Positions 19,680 through 27,400 are shown, counted from the first letter of the stretch. The stretch is DNA of 64,000 nt from Streptomyces albireticuli (GCF_021228125.1 NZ_JAJQQS010000011.1:124001-188000); one strand, 5' to 3'. Translations and numbers: made by a program. The notes: generated from the letters alone by a model not told the origin.

Positions 19680-20156
19680 CTAGAGGGAGACTCGTTGCCC
19701 GTGTTCGAGGTACTGCGGGTGAACCTCGCCTCGGGCAGCAATGGCAGCCTTCACCCGACGCGCAAGCCTTGGGACCAACAGATCGTCGAGAGCCTCACCC
19801 GGGTAGAACTCGGCAGCGAGCAGTTCTTCCGGCGGCAGCTTGATCGCGTCCACGTCGTCCTGGTGGAGGATTCCACCGTCGAAGACGTACAGCACCTTGT
19901 CGCCCTCTTTCTGGCTCGGTGCCCAGTCCACGACCAGGAGCGCACCGACGGCGGGGGTGATGCCCAGTTCTTCTTGCACCTCGCGCCGGCAGGCGGCATA
20001 CGGAGACTCGCCTGTCTCCACGTACCCGCCCGGGATCTCCCACTGTGGCTTGTACGAGGGTTTGACCAGGAGCACGTGGCCGCGGCTGTCGAAGAACAAG
20101 GCACCGGCCGCCATCCGCGGGTGGGCCATCCGTCGCTCGTGCTCGGTCTCTGTCAT
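19680..20156 (-). CDS. NUDIX hydrolase (possible Pif-like immunity factor)
   Basis: 158 residues. A complete Nudix box GX5EX7REUXEEXGU is visible in GGYVETGESPYAACRREVQE followed by ELGI. It begins MTETEHERRMAHPRMAAGAL. Nudix enzymes hydrolyse nucleoside diphosphate derivatives. In pSAM2 the transfer-immunity factor Pif contains a Nudix motif, so a role in excluding incoming copies of the element is plausible although this gene is not adjacent to the repressor gene. Divergent from the XRE regulator. Confidence 0.87.
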   Translation of the reverse strand: MTETEHERRMAHPRMAAGALFFDSRGHVLLVKPSYKPQWEIPGGYVETGESPYAACRREVQEELGITPAVGALLVVDWAPSQKEGDKVLYVFDGGILHQDDVDAIKLPPEELLAAEFYPGEALDDLLVPRLARRVKAAIAARGEVHPQYLEHGQRVSL

Positions 20157-20261
20157 GCACCGACCCTACTGATCCAGCCTCTGAGCGCCGTACTCGCCTC
20201 ATCGCCCTGTCGTTGGAACCTGCATCGTGTGAAACTCAGTTCGGCGGCTACGGAGGCAGCG

Positions 20262-21473
20262 ATGCGTGGGATGACCGACCACATGGATTTCGGCAAGCGC
20301 GTGAGGTTCTACCGGGAGCGGCGGGGGCTGCACCAGTGGCAGCTAGGCGAACTGCTGAACCGCTCCGAAGACTGGGTGTACCGCGTCGAGTCCGGCCGGA
20401 TCCCGGTGAACACCGTCAAGATGCTGGTCGACTTAGCCGACGCCCTCCGCGTCCACCTTGAGGACCTCCAGGGGACTCCCGTGCTCCTTGAGGACCAGGG
20501 CGACCACAAGGCGAGCGTCCCGGCGATCCGCGAGGCGTTGATGCAGTCGCGCCCGCTCTCAGGTTCGCTGTACGTCGACAGGGAGCCACCTCACCTTGAG
20601 CGCTTGACGGCGGAAGTCGATCGGGCGTGGCGCCTCTATCAGGGGTCGAAGTACGCGCGGCTCGGCGAAGTCCTCCCCGGTCTGCTGGCGGACGGGCGGT
20701 TGGCGACTCAGGCGTGCAACGGAGGGGACGACAGGCGGCGGGCCTTACGAGAGTTCGCGCTGGCCTTGCACGTCGCCGCGGCCTACCTGCGGAAGCTGGG
20801 TGAGACGAATCTGGCCTGGATCGCCGTGGATCAGGGCGCCATCGCCGCTAGCGAGACGGAGGACCCCGCCGTGATCCTCGCGCTGCGCCGGGGTGTCGCT
20901 CACGTCCAGCTCGGTGCCGGCCTCGCTGAGAAGGCGGTGAACGGCACCCTCGACGCTGCGCGTGAGCTGCCTCCGGGCTGGTGGGAATCCTCAGCGACGG
21001 CCCTCTCCCTCTATGGGACTCTCTTCCTCAATGGTTCGATCGCTGCAGCCCGCGTGGGGGATCGTGAGCAGACCAAGGAGATGCTGAGCAAGGCCAAGCA
21101 AGCAGCCCAGCGGCTTGGCACGGGCCATGACGAGATGTGGACCGCCTTCGGCCCTGCCAACGTAGAGATCCACCGCCTTGCCACGGCCCTGGAGTTCGAG
21201 GACTTCCAGTGCGCCGTGGACATAGTGCCGGGCATCCAGGGCGTCGGCCTACCGGCCGAACGCAAGGCCCGGCTGCGCCTTGATGCCGCCCGCGCCTATG
21301 CCGAAACCGGTCAGACCGACAAAGCCGTAGCCGCCCTGAAACGCGCCTTCACCACCGCGCCTGAGCAGATCCGGGCCCACGAGTTCGCGTGTGACCTCGC
21401 CCGCCGACTGCACAAGCGCACCCGTAGCCGCGACGTGGAAGCGCTGGCCATGAAGCTGGGCGCCCTCCGGTAG
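20262..21473 (+). CDS. XRE family transcriptional regulator with TPR-like C-terminal domain
   Basis: 403 residues. N-terminal helix-turn-helix of the Cro/CI type (RVRFYRERRGLHQWQLGELL, DWVYRVESGRIPVNTVKML), then a long alpha-helical region with TPR-like repeats (ARAYAETGQTDKAVAALKRA near the end). Proteins of this shape often sense a small peptide or protein partner. The ATG at 20262 has GGAGG five bases upstream. It contains two TTA codons (codons 58 and 162), implying dependence on the bldA tRNA. A hairpin follows the stop. Confidence 0.86.
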   Translation: MRGMTDHMDFGKRVRFYRERRGLHQWQLGELLNRSEDWVYRVESGRIPVNTVKMLVDLADALRVHLEDLQGTPVLLEDQGDHKASVPAIREALMQSRPLSGSLYVDREPPHLERLTAEVDRAWRLYQGSKYARLGEVLPGLLADGRLATQACNGGDDRRRALREFALALHVAAAYLRKLGETNLAWIAVDQGAIAASETEDPAVILALRRGVAHVQLGAGLAEKAVNGTLDAARELPPGWWESSATALSLYGTLFLNGSIAAARVGDREQTKEMLSKAKQAAQRLGTGHDEMWTAFGPANVEIHRLATALEFEDFQCAVDIVPGIQGVGLPAERKARLRLDAARAYAETGQTDKAVAALKRAFTTAPEQIRAHEFACDLARRLHKRTRSRDVEALAMKLGALR

Positions 21474-21497
21474 AAGCCGAGGCCGACGCACCGGAAC

Positions 21498-21522
21498 GGA
21501 CCCGGAATATTTTTCCGGGTCC
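21498..21522 (+). terminator. Terminator after the XRE regulator
   Basis: 9-bp stem GGACCCGGA / TCCGGGTCC with an AT-rich loop (ATATTTT), 25 nt beyond the stop. Confidence 0.6.
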
Positions 21523-21583
21523 ACCTGCGTTTCGGAGCCTACCTTCACTCCTGTCAGATTCCCCTGATGCAGGAGGGTCAGCC

Positions 21584-22147
21584 GTGGGACCACGGATCAG
21601 ACAACCTTCAAGAACCCTCTCCGCTCTCGCCCCCACTGGCGTGTTGAAAGCCCCCATGGTGGAGCGTTGCCGCGCGTTGACGCTCTACGCGGAGTCCCCC
21701 GACACGGGGCATGCCGCCCGGGGAATGGTGCGGTCCGCGTTGGAGGACTGGAAGCTCCACGACCTGGTGCCGGACGCGTGCCTGGTGGTTTCCGAACTCG
21801 TGGGCAACGTGGTCCACCACGCCGTACCTGACACGCACCTGGCAGTTCCCGGCGCCCCTCGCCGCGTCGACGTCCGACTCACGAAGTGGCCGAAGTGGCT
21901 GTTCCTCGGGGTGTCCGACGAAGACTCCAGCGCACCCACCACCCCCATAGGAGAGCTGTTCTCCCCCCTGCTCGCGGACGGCTTACCCGAAGCGATGCTG
22001 CCCGACAGCGGCCGGGGCCTCCTGATCGTCCAGCGCTTGACCGACTCCATGTGGTGGGCGCCGGAGGCGGGCGGCGGGAAGACTGTGGTCTGCCGCTTCG
22101 ATCTCTGCGGGCCCTTCCCCGCCGGACAAGGCACGGGGGGCCTGTGA
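21584..22147 (+). CDS. ATP-binding protein, RsbW/anti-sigma serine kinase type (HATPase_c_2)
   Basis: 187 residues. The GHKL ATPase boxes are present: N-box SELVGNVVHHAV, G1-like GVSDEDSS, and G2 DSGRGLLIVQRLTD. There is no histidine phospho-acceptor domain, so this is the stand-alone anti-sigma/regulatory kinase type abundant in streptomycetes and common as AICE cargo. GTG start after AGGAGG. One TTA codon at position 134. It is the first of four genes joined by 1-4-nt overlaps. Target unknown. Confidence 0.85.
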   Translation: MGPRIRQPSRTLSALAPTGVLKAPMVERCRALTLYAESPDTGHAARGMVRSALEDWKLHDLVPDACLVVSELVGNVVHHAVPDTHLAVPGAPRRVDVRLTKWPKWLFLGVSDEDSSAPTTPIGELFSPLLADGLPEAMLPDSGRGLLIVQRLTDSMWWAPEAGGGKTVVCRFDLCGPFPAGQGTGGL

Positions 22148-22341
22148 TGCGCGCGCCCAAGAGCCAGATCGAGCGTGGGGACCTCGTGGAAGTGCGGGGT
22201 CGGCTGCGGGAAGTGAAGGCTGTTCGGCGGGATGAGCGGCGGTCGGAGAGCTTGGTGCTGGTCTTCAAGGACGGGCCCGCGCTGCGGGTACGGGCTGAGG
22301 CTGTGTCGGCGGACCGGCGCGGGAAGTGGCGGGTGCGGTGA
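22147..22341 (+). CDS. Small basic protein of unknown function
   Basis: 64 residues, strongly charged, beginning MRAPKSQIERGDLVEVRGRL with a short beta-rich, SH3/KOW-like look (GDLVEVRGRLREVKAV, LVLVFKDGPALRV). The start ATG overlaps the preceding stop by one base (TGATG), so it is translationally coupled to the RsbW-like ATPase. No catalytic motif; function not assigned. Confidence 0.65.
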   Translation: MRAPKSQIERGDLVEVRGRLREVKAVRRDERRSESLVLVFKDGPALRVRAEAVSADRRGKWRVR

Positions 22342-22574
22342 TGGCTGCTGTTCTGGCTTTGCGGCGGCTGGATGCCTTGCTCGGGCTCGCTGAGGGGTGG
22401 GACGGCGCGGGGCAGGCGCGGTGCGTGCTGTGCCGCGAGGACTCGGGGTCCTTCGATGGCCCGGCGGCTGGGTCGGCTGTGCAGGGGTGGGCTGTGGATC
22501 ACGTGGCCGCGGCGCATCAGATGCTGCCGACGTGCTTCTTCACGGCCTTTCCGGCGGGTGTCGCCGCGTGGTGA
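22341..22574 (+). CDS. Small cysteine/histidine-containing protein
   Basis: 77 residues. A CVLC pair followed by WAVDHVAAAH gives a possible C2H2-type zinc site. Start ATG overlaps the previous stop (TGATG). Member of the overlapping four-gene cargo cluster; function unknown. Confidence 0.62.
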   Translation: MAAVLALRRLDALLGLAEGWDGAGQARCVLCREDSGSFDGPAAGSAVQGWAVDHVAAAHQMLPTCFFTAFPAGVAAW

Positions 22575-22819
22575 CGACGGCGTTGGCCCGGCGCCTGGTG
22601 ACGGCCTGCTGGGGCGTACGGGAGATCACGGCGGAAGGGCTGTTCGGGGTGCGTGAGTGGTGGTGGCGTCATGTGTCGCAGCGTGCGCTGTCCCGCCTCC
22701 TGGACACGGCCCGCATCCACCGGCCCCCGGAGTCCCAGGAGTACCTGGATGAAGCGTTGGAGCGGGTCGCTGCCCGGATAGCCTGCGCCCGATGCGAGGG
22801 GCACGACCCGCCCCCATAA
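22571..22819 (+). CDS. Small hypothetical protein
   Basis: 82 residues beginning VTTALARRLVTACWGVREIT, rich in Arg and Trp (REWWWRHVSQRALSRLLDTA), with a C-terminal CARCEGHD that could bind metal. The GTG start at 22571 overlaps the previous stop by four bases. The stop codon lies inside the first copy of the 211-bp tandem repeat. Confidence 0.55.
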   Translation: MTTALARRLVTACWGVREITAEGLFGVREWWWRHVSQRALSRLLDTARIHRPPESQEYLDEALERVAARIACARCEGHDPPP

Positions 22820-23232
22820 GGCTGGGCAGGAGCCGTCCGCCCTGGGGAGGGTCCGGCTTCTGCCCTTGATCTCCCTCGGTGTGTGCGATCACAGCGCGGC
22901 TTTACTGGATCACCGTTGCTGTGAGGGGCCTCATCACCCCCTGCGTATGCCGAGGGTCGGCGGTCGCTCCATACCGCCGGCGGCCCTGTCCCGTACTGCA
23001 CGGCGGGTCAGGGCCGCATCGCCCCCATAGGCCGGGCAGGAGTCGCCGTCTCGGGAGGATAGGCGGCTTCTGTCCTTGATCTCTCGGTGTGCGCACTCAC
23101 AGCGCGGTGTTTAACAAGGGGCGCCGTCGCGGTGAGGGGGCGTAACAGCCCACGCTGCACCCGAGGGACGGCGGTGACGATCACACCGTCGGCGGCCCTG
23201 CCCTGCCTGTGCTGAGCGGGGCAGGGCCGTAC
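22811..23232 (+). repeat. Two tandem imperfect copies of a 211-bp unit
   Basis: Copy 1 starts at 22811 and copy 2 at 23022, each opening CCCCCATA(A)GGC(T/C)GGGCAGGAG. Shared blocks include GGCTTCTG(C/T)CCTTGATCTC, CGGTGTG, TCACAGCGCGG and GGCGGCCCTG. Each copy has a hairpin near its start and another at its end; in copy 2 the terminal one is the perfect GGCCCTGCCC / GGGCAGGGCC. Several differences between copies keep the stems paired. No coding frame. A structured RNA or a cis-acting transfer/replication site is possible. Confidence 0.75.
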
Positions 23233-23253
23233 CAGACATCCGAATACGCGAAA

Positions 23254-23294
23254 CCGGACCACCCCGTTACCTGGCGGGCGCGGGGGTGGTCCGG
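23254..23294. promoter_or_regulatory. Hairpin 1 of a twin pair
   Basis: Perfect 12-bp arms CCGGACCACCCC / GGGGTGGTCCGG with a 17-nt loop, just after the 211-bp repeats. Could be a terminator or part of an origin or transfer site. Confidence 0.6.
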
Positions 23295-23301
23295 CAGGGA
23301 T

Positions 23302-23342
23302 CGACGAGGACCCCGGTGCCGATGGTACCGGGGTGCTCGTCG
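23302..23342. promoter_or_regulatory. Hairpin 2 of a twin pair
   Basis: 16-nt arms CGACGAGGACCCCGGT / ACCGGGGTGCTCGTCG with one mismatch and a 9-nt loop, only 7 nt after hairpin 1. The pair lies 64 nt before a small gene. Confidence 0.6.
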
Positions 23343-23405
23343 TGCGTCCGTGCGATGCCCCAACAAGATCCAGTCGACCAAGAATCTTCGAGGGGTGGAA
23401 AGTTG

Positions 23406-23681
23406 ATGTTCGGGCCTGAAGATGAGGCGTTCGAGGTGGAGGAGTTCGACCTGGACGCGGTGGCCTGGGTGCGCGGGGTCGACTACGTGGCCGGCTGGCG
23501 CGAAGCGAAGGACGCCGCGGCCCGGCTCGGTGACGCGTTGGCGGCGGCCGGGGTCGAAGGGCGGCTGCGGGCGGTGTCGGCGCCGGACGGCTCGGGCGTG
23601 GTGCGGCTGGAGCTCTCGCCTCGGCATGCCCGCGAGGTGGCGGCGCTGGTGGACGTAGCCCGCCTGGGGAAGGCCAGCTGA
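23406..23681 (+). CDS. Small acidic hypothetical protein of the element
   Basis: 91 residues beginning MFGPEDEAFEVEEFDLDAVA, with an acidic N-terminus and an alpha-helical middle (AAARLGDALAAAGVEGRLRA). No motif recognised. The ATG at 23406 is preceded by GTGGAAAG. It stands alone between the hairpin region and a gene-free stretch. Confidence 0.6.
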   Translation: MFGPEDEAFEVEEFDLDAVAWVRGVDYVAGWREAKDAAARLGDALAAAGVEGRLRAVSAPDGSGVVRLELSPRHAREVAALVDVARLGKAS

Positions 23682-24206
23682 TCGTCTTCTTCCGCTCGGA
23701 GAAGATCTTTTTCTTTCTGCTCCTTCAAACCCCAACCACCGAAAGTCAGCCACGATGGCGGGGCGGTCGAACGATTACCCGCCACGTGTGCCACCTGAGC
23801 CCCCTCCCGGTATCAGCCACGCTATCGGGCTTTCTTCTTTCGTCACGGCCGGTACCACCGTGCCTGAGCTACCGCTTATGCCCTAGTACGGTCCGCACCT
23901 TGTCCACGGACCCGCACGCGAAGCGAGCCAAGCCACAGACCCTCAGCCCTGGTCGGCGGTCGGCCTGTTCCCGGGGCTCAGCCGGTGACGGCCGGAGATC
24001 GCTCGGGGAACCGCATGCCCGGCCTCATCGCGCCGGTGCCGGGGTGTTCGTCGGCGCCTTCACCTCGGGGGCCTGTGCGAGTGCGGGGCGGTGGGGCCCG
24101 GCCGGGACCGGCCGCCAGGCCGCAGCCCGGACCGGGGCCCCGACCGCCCGGCGCGCCAACGGCGCGCCCTTGAGTAAGTGAAGAAGATTTCGACCGATCA
24201 CCGGTC
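23682..24206. other. Gene-free stretch between the small acidic gene and korSA
   Basis: 525 nt with lower GC at its left end (AAGATCTTTTTCTTTC near 23,702) and a palindromic pair GGCGCGCC-AAC-GGCGCGCC at 24150-24168. Short open frames here lack ribosome sites and plausible composition. I see no gene. Confidence 0.4.
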
Positions 24207-24986
24207 TCAGGCCCGGCTGCGCCGCCTGGTCGCGGGCTTGTCCGCGTTGATCCGGTAGGTGAGCTGAGCGCGGTCGGCGCTGACGCGGAACTCCTCCAGG
24301 AGCAGCGGCTGGTGGTCGTTGCCGTGGGTGATGCGGAGGGTATGGAGGATCGGCGTCGCGTCGGGGATCTGGAGCGTGGCGCGTTCGTCCGGCAGCGGCA
24401 TCCGGGCCTGGACGGTTTCGGTCCACGTCAGCGCGTGGCCGGCCTCGGCCAGCACCCCGTAGACCACGACGGGTTCGGAATCGGGAGCGTCCGCAAGGTC
24501 GGTGCCTTCGGCGGTGGCGAACGGGATCAGGGTGCGGTGCAGGACCCGGGTGCCGGTAGCCGGATCCGACAACAGCCGGTCACAGGCGAACAACGCCTCC
24601 CCCTCCTCCACTTCCAAAGCGGCCGCCGTCGCGGTGGTGGTCTGGGTGCGCTGGACCGCGGGTTCCTCGACGTGGTCCCACTGGGCGCCGTCGGCGGCGG
24701 TGAAACGCCCTGACCGGTCCTGGGTGATCCGGCGGTCGACGGTGAGCTGCGGCTGGGCCGTGAAGCGCACGAAGCTCCCCTTGCCGTGCACGACCTCCAC
24801 GAGACCCTCGGCGCGGAGGGCGGCGACCGCGTTGCGGACCGTCGGGCGCGAGACCCCGTAACGCGCGATGAGCTGCGACTCGGAGGGGAGCGCGGCCCCC
24901 GGCGGGAACTCGCCTGCCGTGATCGCCTTGCGGATCTCGGCCGCCACCTGCTGGTACAGCGCGCCTGGCCTCTGGATCTCTCCCAC
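24207..24986 (-). CDS. GntR family transcriptional repressor, KorSA-type
   Basis: 259 residues. N-terminal winged helix typical of GntR (LYQQVAAEIRKAITAGEFPP, ALPSESQLIARYGVSRPTVR), then a UTRA-type ligand domain of the HutC subfamily (PILHTLRITHGNDHQPLLLE near the end). In pSAM2, KorSA silences transfer and replication genes. The GTG start at 24986 (VGEIQRPGALYQQV) has AAAGGG upstream. It is divergent from the transfer operon, with palindromic operators in the shared promoter region. Confidence 0.88.
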   Translation of the reverse strand: MGEIQRPGALYQQVAAEIRKAITAGEFPPGAALPSESQLIARYGVSRPTVRNAVAALRAEGLVEVVHGKGSFVRFTAQPQLTVDRRITQDRSGRFTAADGAQWDHVEEPAVQRTQTTTATAAALEVEEGEALFACDRLLSDPATGTRVLHRTLIPFATAEGTDLADAPDSEPVVVYGVLAEAGHALTWTETVQARMPLPDERATLQIPDATPILHTLRITHGNDHQPLLLEEFRVSADRAQLTYRINADKPATRRRSRA

Positions 24987-25040
24987 GGGGATGCCCTTTC
25001 TTGCCGTCGTCCGCCCGCTCGGGGCGCCTGTCGTCACATC

Positions 25041-25056
25041 ACTCGTCAGGATAAGT
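25041..25056. promoter_or_regulatory. Secondary KorSA-like operator
   Basis: ACTCGTCAGGATAAGT matches the perfect palindrome at 25092-25107 at 13 of 16 positions and lies 55 nt from the repressor start, suiting autoregulation. Confidence 0.5.
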
Positions 25057-25091
25057 GCTTGCGGTCATGGGTCAACGGGTGCACACTCAAT

Positions 25092-25107
25092 ACTCGTCAT
25101 GACGAGT
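25092..25107. promoter_or_regulatory. Primary KorSA-like operator palindrome
   Basis: Perfect 16-bp palindrome ACTCGTCATGACGAGT in the divergent promoter region between the repressor and the transfer operon, the position where GntR/HutC repressors of AICEs bind. Confidence 0.65.
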
Positions 25108-25174
25108 GACGTCATATCGTTAGTGGTGTGGCGTCCCCGTCCCGAGTGTGATCGGCCTAGGAGGCCCACCCCTG

Positions 25175-25546
25175 ATGCAGTCCATTCCTGTGGACACCAC
25201 CCGGCTCGGCGTACTGCGGTGTGCGGTCGCGCCTGAGCCGAAGACGACCGGTCTCGACGAGACGAAGACGATCAAGCGGGACCGGGAGGGCAACACGATC
25301 TACACCGTTGCCGTGATGGTCCGCCAGGACGGCCGCCGGGTCTCGGTCATCGAGATCGCCGTGACCGGCGAACCCAAAGGCGTCGAGGAAGGCGTCGAAG
25401 TGAAGGTGACCGGACTGGAAGCCTTCGCCTGGGCCATGGGTGACCGGCACGGGATCAGCTTCCGCGCCGCCGCCATCACCCCCGTACCCACCGCCACCCC
25501 GGCCGCCGCGGCGCCGGCTGCGAGTGGCAAGTCAGGTGGTGCGTGA
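25175..25546 (+). CDS. AICE transfer-operon leader protein, unknown function
   Basis: 123 residues beginning MQSIPVDTTRLGVLRCAVAP, mostly beta strand (TIYTVAVMVRQDGRRVSVIE, VEVKVTGLEAFAWAMGDRHG) with an Ala/Pro-rich tail. Proteins of this kind occupy the first position of transfer operons in pSAM2-like elements, just before the FtsK-like gene. AGGAGG ribosome site at about 25159-25164. Its stop overlaps the transfer ATPase start. Confidence 0.7.
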   Translation: MQSIPVDTTRLGVLRCAVAPEPKTTGLDETKTIKRDREGNTIYTVAVMVRQDGRRVSVIEIAVTGEPKGVEEGVEVKVTGLEAFAWAMGDRHGISFRAAAITPVPTATPAAAAPAASGKSGGA

Positions 25547-26856
25547 TGGTGCCCATCGCCTTCGCGTTCCTCCTCGCCCTGCTGGCGTGGGTCCTGGTGG
25601 CCGGCGCCTACCTCCGCGACCGGTACCCGGTGGTGTTCTGGTACCTGACCGGGTACCCGGTCACCGCGTTACGCGTGGTGCGGACCTGGCGGAAGGTCGC
25701 CCAGCTCAACGACCTGGCCGTCTCGCCCCGCCCGGCCCGGGGCCTGCTCGGGAACCTGGTCGTCAAAGGCGACTCCTTACAGGCGATCGCACCGCGGATT
25801 TCCTTCCCCCGCGCCACCCGGACGGGTCTGAGCGTGGTGGTGCGGCTGCACCCGGGGCAGACCCCGGCGCCGTTCATCCAGGCCGCTGACGCCCTGGCCC
25901 ACGCCTGGCGCGTCCACGCTGTCCGCGTCACCTCTCCCGAGCGCGGGCGGGCCTTCCTCCTCGCCACCGCCGCCGACCCGCTCCGCCGCCCCGGTCTCGC
26001 CCACGCCCCCGCCGTGCTCCTCTCCGCCCTCGTCGGGATCCTCGAAAGCGGCGGGGCGTGGGTGATGAACCTGCGGCAGGTGCCCCACTGGCTGATCGTC
26101 GGCGCCACGCAGTCCGGCAAGTCCACCCTCATGGCCCGCCTGATCGTCCAGCTCGCGCCACAGCCGGTCGCCCTGATCGGGATCGACTGCAAGGGCGGTA
26201 TGGAGCTGGGTCTGTTCGAGTCCCGCCTCTCCGGCCTGGCCACTTCCCGGCGTGAAGCCGTCGCGGTGCTCGGTTCCCTGGTGGAGGAGATGGCCCTGCG
26301 AATGGAGATCTGCCGGATGGAGGGCGTCCGCTCCATCTGGGACCTCCCCGACAAGACCCGCCCCGTTCCCGTCGTCGTCCTGGTCGATGAGCTCGCGGAG
26401 CTCTACCTGACCGACGGCACCAGGGACGGCAAAGCGGAGGCAGAGAAGTGCTCCACCCTTCTCCTGCGGATCGCCCAGCTCGGCGCCACCCTCGGACTCC
26501 ACCTCGTCCTCGCCGGCCAACGCGTCGGCTCCGACCTGGGCCCCGGCGCCACCGCACTGCGCGCCCAGCTCTCCGGCCGCATCTGCCACCGGGTCAACGA
26601 CCCCGGCACGGCGGAGATGGTCCTGGGCGACCTGAACAAGGACGCGGTCACCGTCGCCCAGTCGATCACCACCGCCGAACAGGGCGTGGCCGTGTGCACC
26701 AGTTCTCAGGGCGGCTGGGGACGGGCCCGCTCGCACCTGACCACGATCGACGACGCCCGCAAAGCCGCCGGATCCCACGCCCACCTCACCCCTGAACTCC
26801 TCCGGGTCCGCCGCGCCCTGCTCCTGGCCGGCACCGCGGGCGGTGAGGGCGCATGA
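25546..26856 (+). CDS. FtsK/SpoIIIE-type DNA transfer protein (TraSA-like)
   Basis: 436 residues. Membrane-anchored hexameric DNA pump that moves double-stranded element DNA between mycelial cells, as shown for TraB/TraSA of Streptomyces plasmids. N-terminal membrane segment (IAFAFLLALLAWVLVAGAYL), Walker A VGATQSGKST near residue 185, Walker B VVVLVDELAE near residue 276, and an arginine-finger region LGLHLVLAGQRVGSDLGPGA. The ATG at 25546 overlaps the preceding stop (TGATG). Two TTA codons (codons 42 and 78). Confidence 0.92.
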   Translation: MVPIAFAFLLALLAWVLVAGAYLRDRYPVVFWYLTGYPVTALRVVRTWRKVAQLNDLAVSPRPARGLLGNLVVKGDSLQAIAPRISFPRATRTGLSVVVRLHPGQTPAPFIQAADALAHAWRVHAVRVTSPERGRAFLLATAADPLRRPGLAHAPAVLLSALVGILESGGAWVMNLRQVPHWLIVGATQSGKSTLMARLIVQLAPQPVALIGIDCKGGMELGLFESRLSGLATSRREAVAVLGSLVEEMALRMEICRMEGVRSIWDLPDKTRPVPVVVLVDELAELYLTDGTRDGKAEAEKCSTLLLRIAQLGATLGLHLVLAGQRVGSDLGPGATALRAQLSGRICHRVNDPGTAEMVLGDLNKDAVTVAQSITTAEQGVAVCTSSQGGWGRARSHLTTIDDARKAAGSHAHLTPELLRVRRALLLAGTAGGEGA

Positions 26857-27053
26857 GCGACGCGGCCGCGCTGCCCCTGGTGGTGGTCTTCGGACTCCTG
26901 ACCGTCTTCCTCGTCCGCTCCCGCGACGTCCGCTGGTGGGAAGCGACCCTGATCACCCTCTTCGGCGTCTACCTCGCACAGACCCCCGTGGTCTTCACGA
27001 TCAACGGCCTCACGTCCCTGCTGTTCACCGGCCACGCCCCCGCCCAGCCCTGA
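26853..27053 (+). CDS. Small membrane protein (Spd-like, intramycelial spread)
   Basis: 66 residues with two predicted membrane helices (LPLVVVFGLLTVFLV and ATLITLFGVYLAQTPVVF). ATGA overlap with the transfer ATPase. Small hydrophobic Spd proteins next to tra genes promote plasmid spread within the recipient mycelium; the assignment is by size, topology and position. Confidence 0.65.
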   Translation: MSDAAALPLVVVFGLLTVFLVRSRDVRWWEATLITLFGVYLAQTPVVFTINGLTSLLFTGHAPAQP

Positions 27054-27072
27054 CAAGAACGGGACCCCGGTC

Positions 27073-27189
27073 ATGCCCATGCGCCGTGTGCGCTGCCCCG
27101 CCTGCAAAGGGGAGCGCTACCTGAGAAACCGCGACGGACGGCGCCGGCGACGCTGCCGCTGCTGCCGCGGCACCGGCACCACCCATTAG
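27073..27189 (+). CDS. Cysteine-rich mini-protein (38 aa)
   Basis: Reads MPMRRVRCPACKGERYLRNR, then an Arg-rich stretch and CRCCRGTGTTH. A CxxC pair and a CxCC cluster in a highly basic protein suggest a zinc-ribbon nucleic-acid binder resembling half a DnaJ-type zinc domain (CPACKGE, CCRGTG). It follows the Spd-like gene by 19 nt in the same direction; ribosome site weak. Confidence 0.55.
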   Translation: MPMRRVRCPACKGERYLRNRDGRRRRRCRCCRGTGTTH

Positions 27190-27205
27190 ACCCGGAGCAG
27201 ACCCC

Positions 27206-27400
27206 CTAGGGCTCGAACCGGTCCCGCGCTTCCTGAGCCGCGTCCTGTGCCTGCTCTTGGCCCTGCTGGGCCCGCTCCCGGGCCCGCTTCTGGGCCTGCT
27301 GGCGACGCTCGGACACCTCCTCCTGGACGCCCTCTCTGGCCCGCTGAGCCTGCTCCTTGAGCTGATCGGCCTTGTCCTGGAACTGGTCCTTGATGCCCAT
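27206..27400 (-). CDS. Small hydrophilic coiled-coil protein
   Basis: 64 residues beginning MGIKDQFQDKADQLKEQAQR; almost entirely Gln/Glu/Arg/Ala, predicting one long charged helix. Similar MGIKDQFQDKA proteins are common in streptomycetes, including mobile elements; function unknown. GAGGAAGAG lies before the ATG. It is oriented against the surrounding transfer and replication genes. Confidence 0.65.
   Translation of the reverse strand: MGIKDQFQDKADQLKEQAQRAREGVQEEVSERRQQAQKRARERAQQGQEQAQDAAQEARDRFEP

Noticed and set aside
23786..24181. 131-codon frame left of the korSA-type repressor
   Set aside because: No ribosome site, biased low-quality composition, no motif; region annotated as gene-free.
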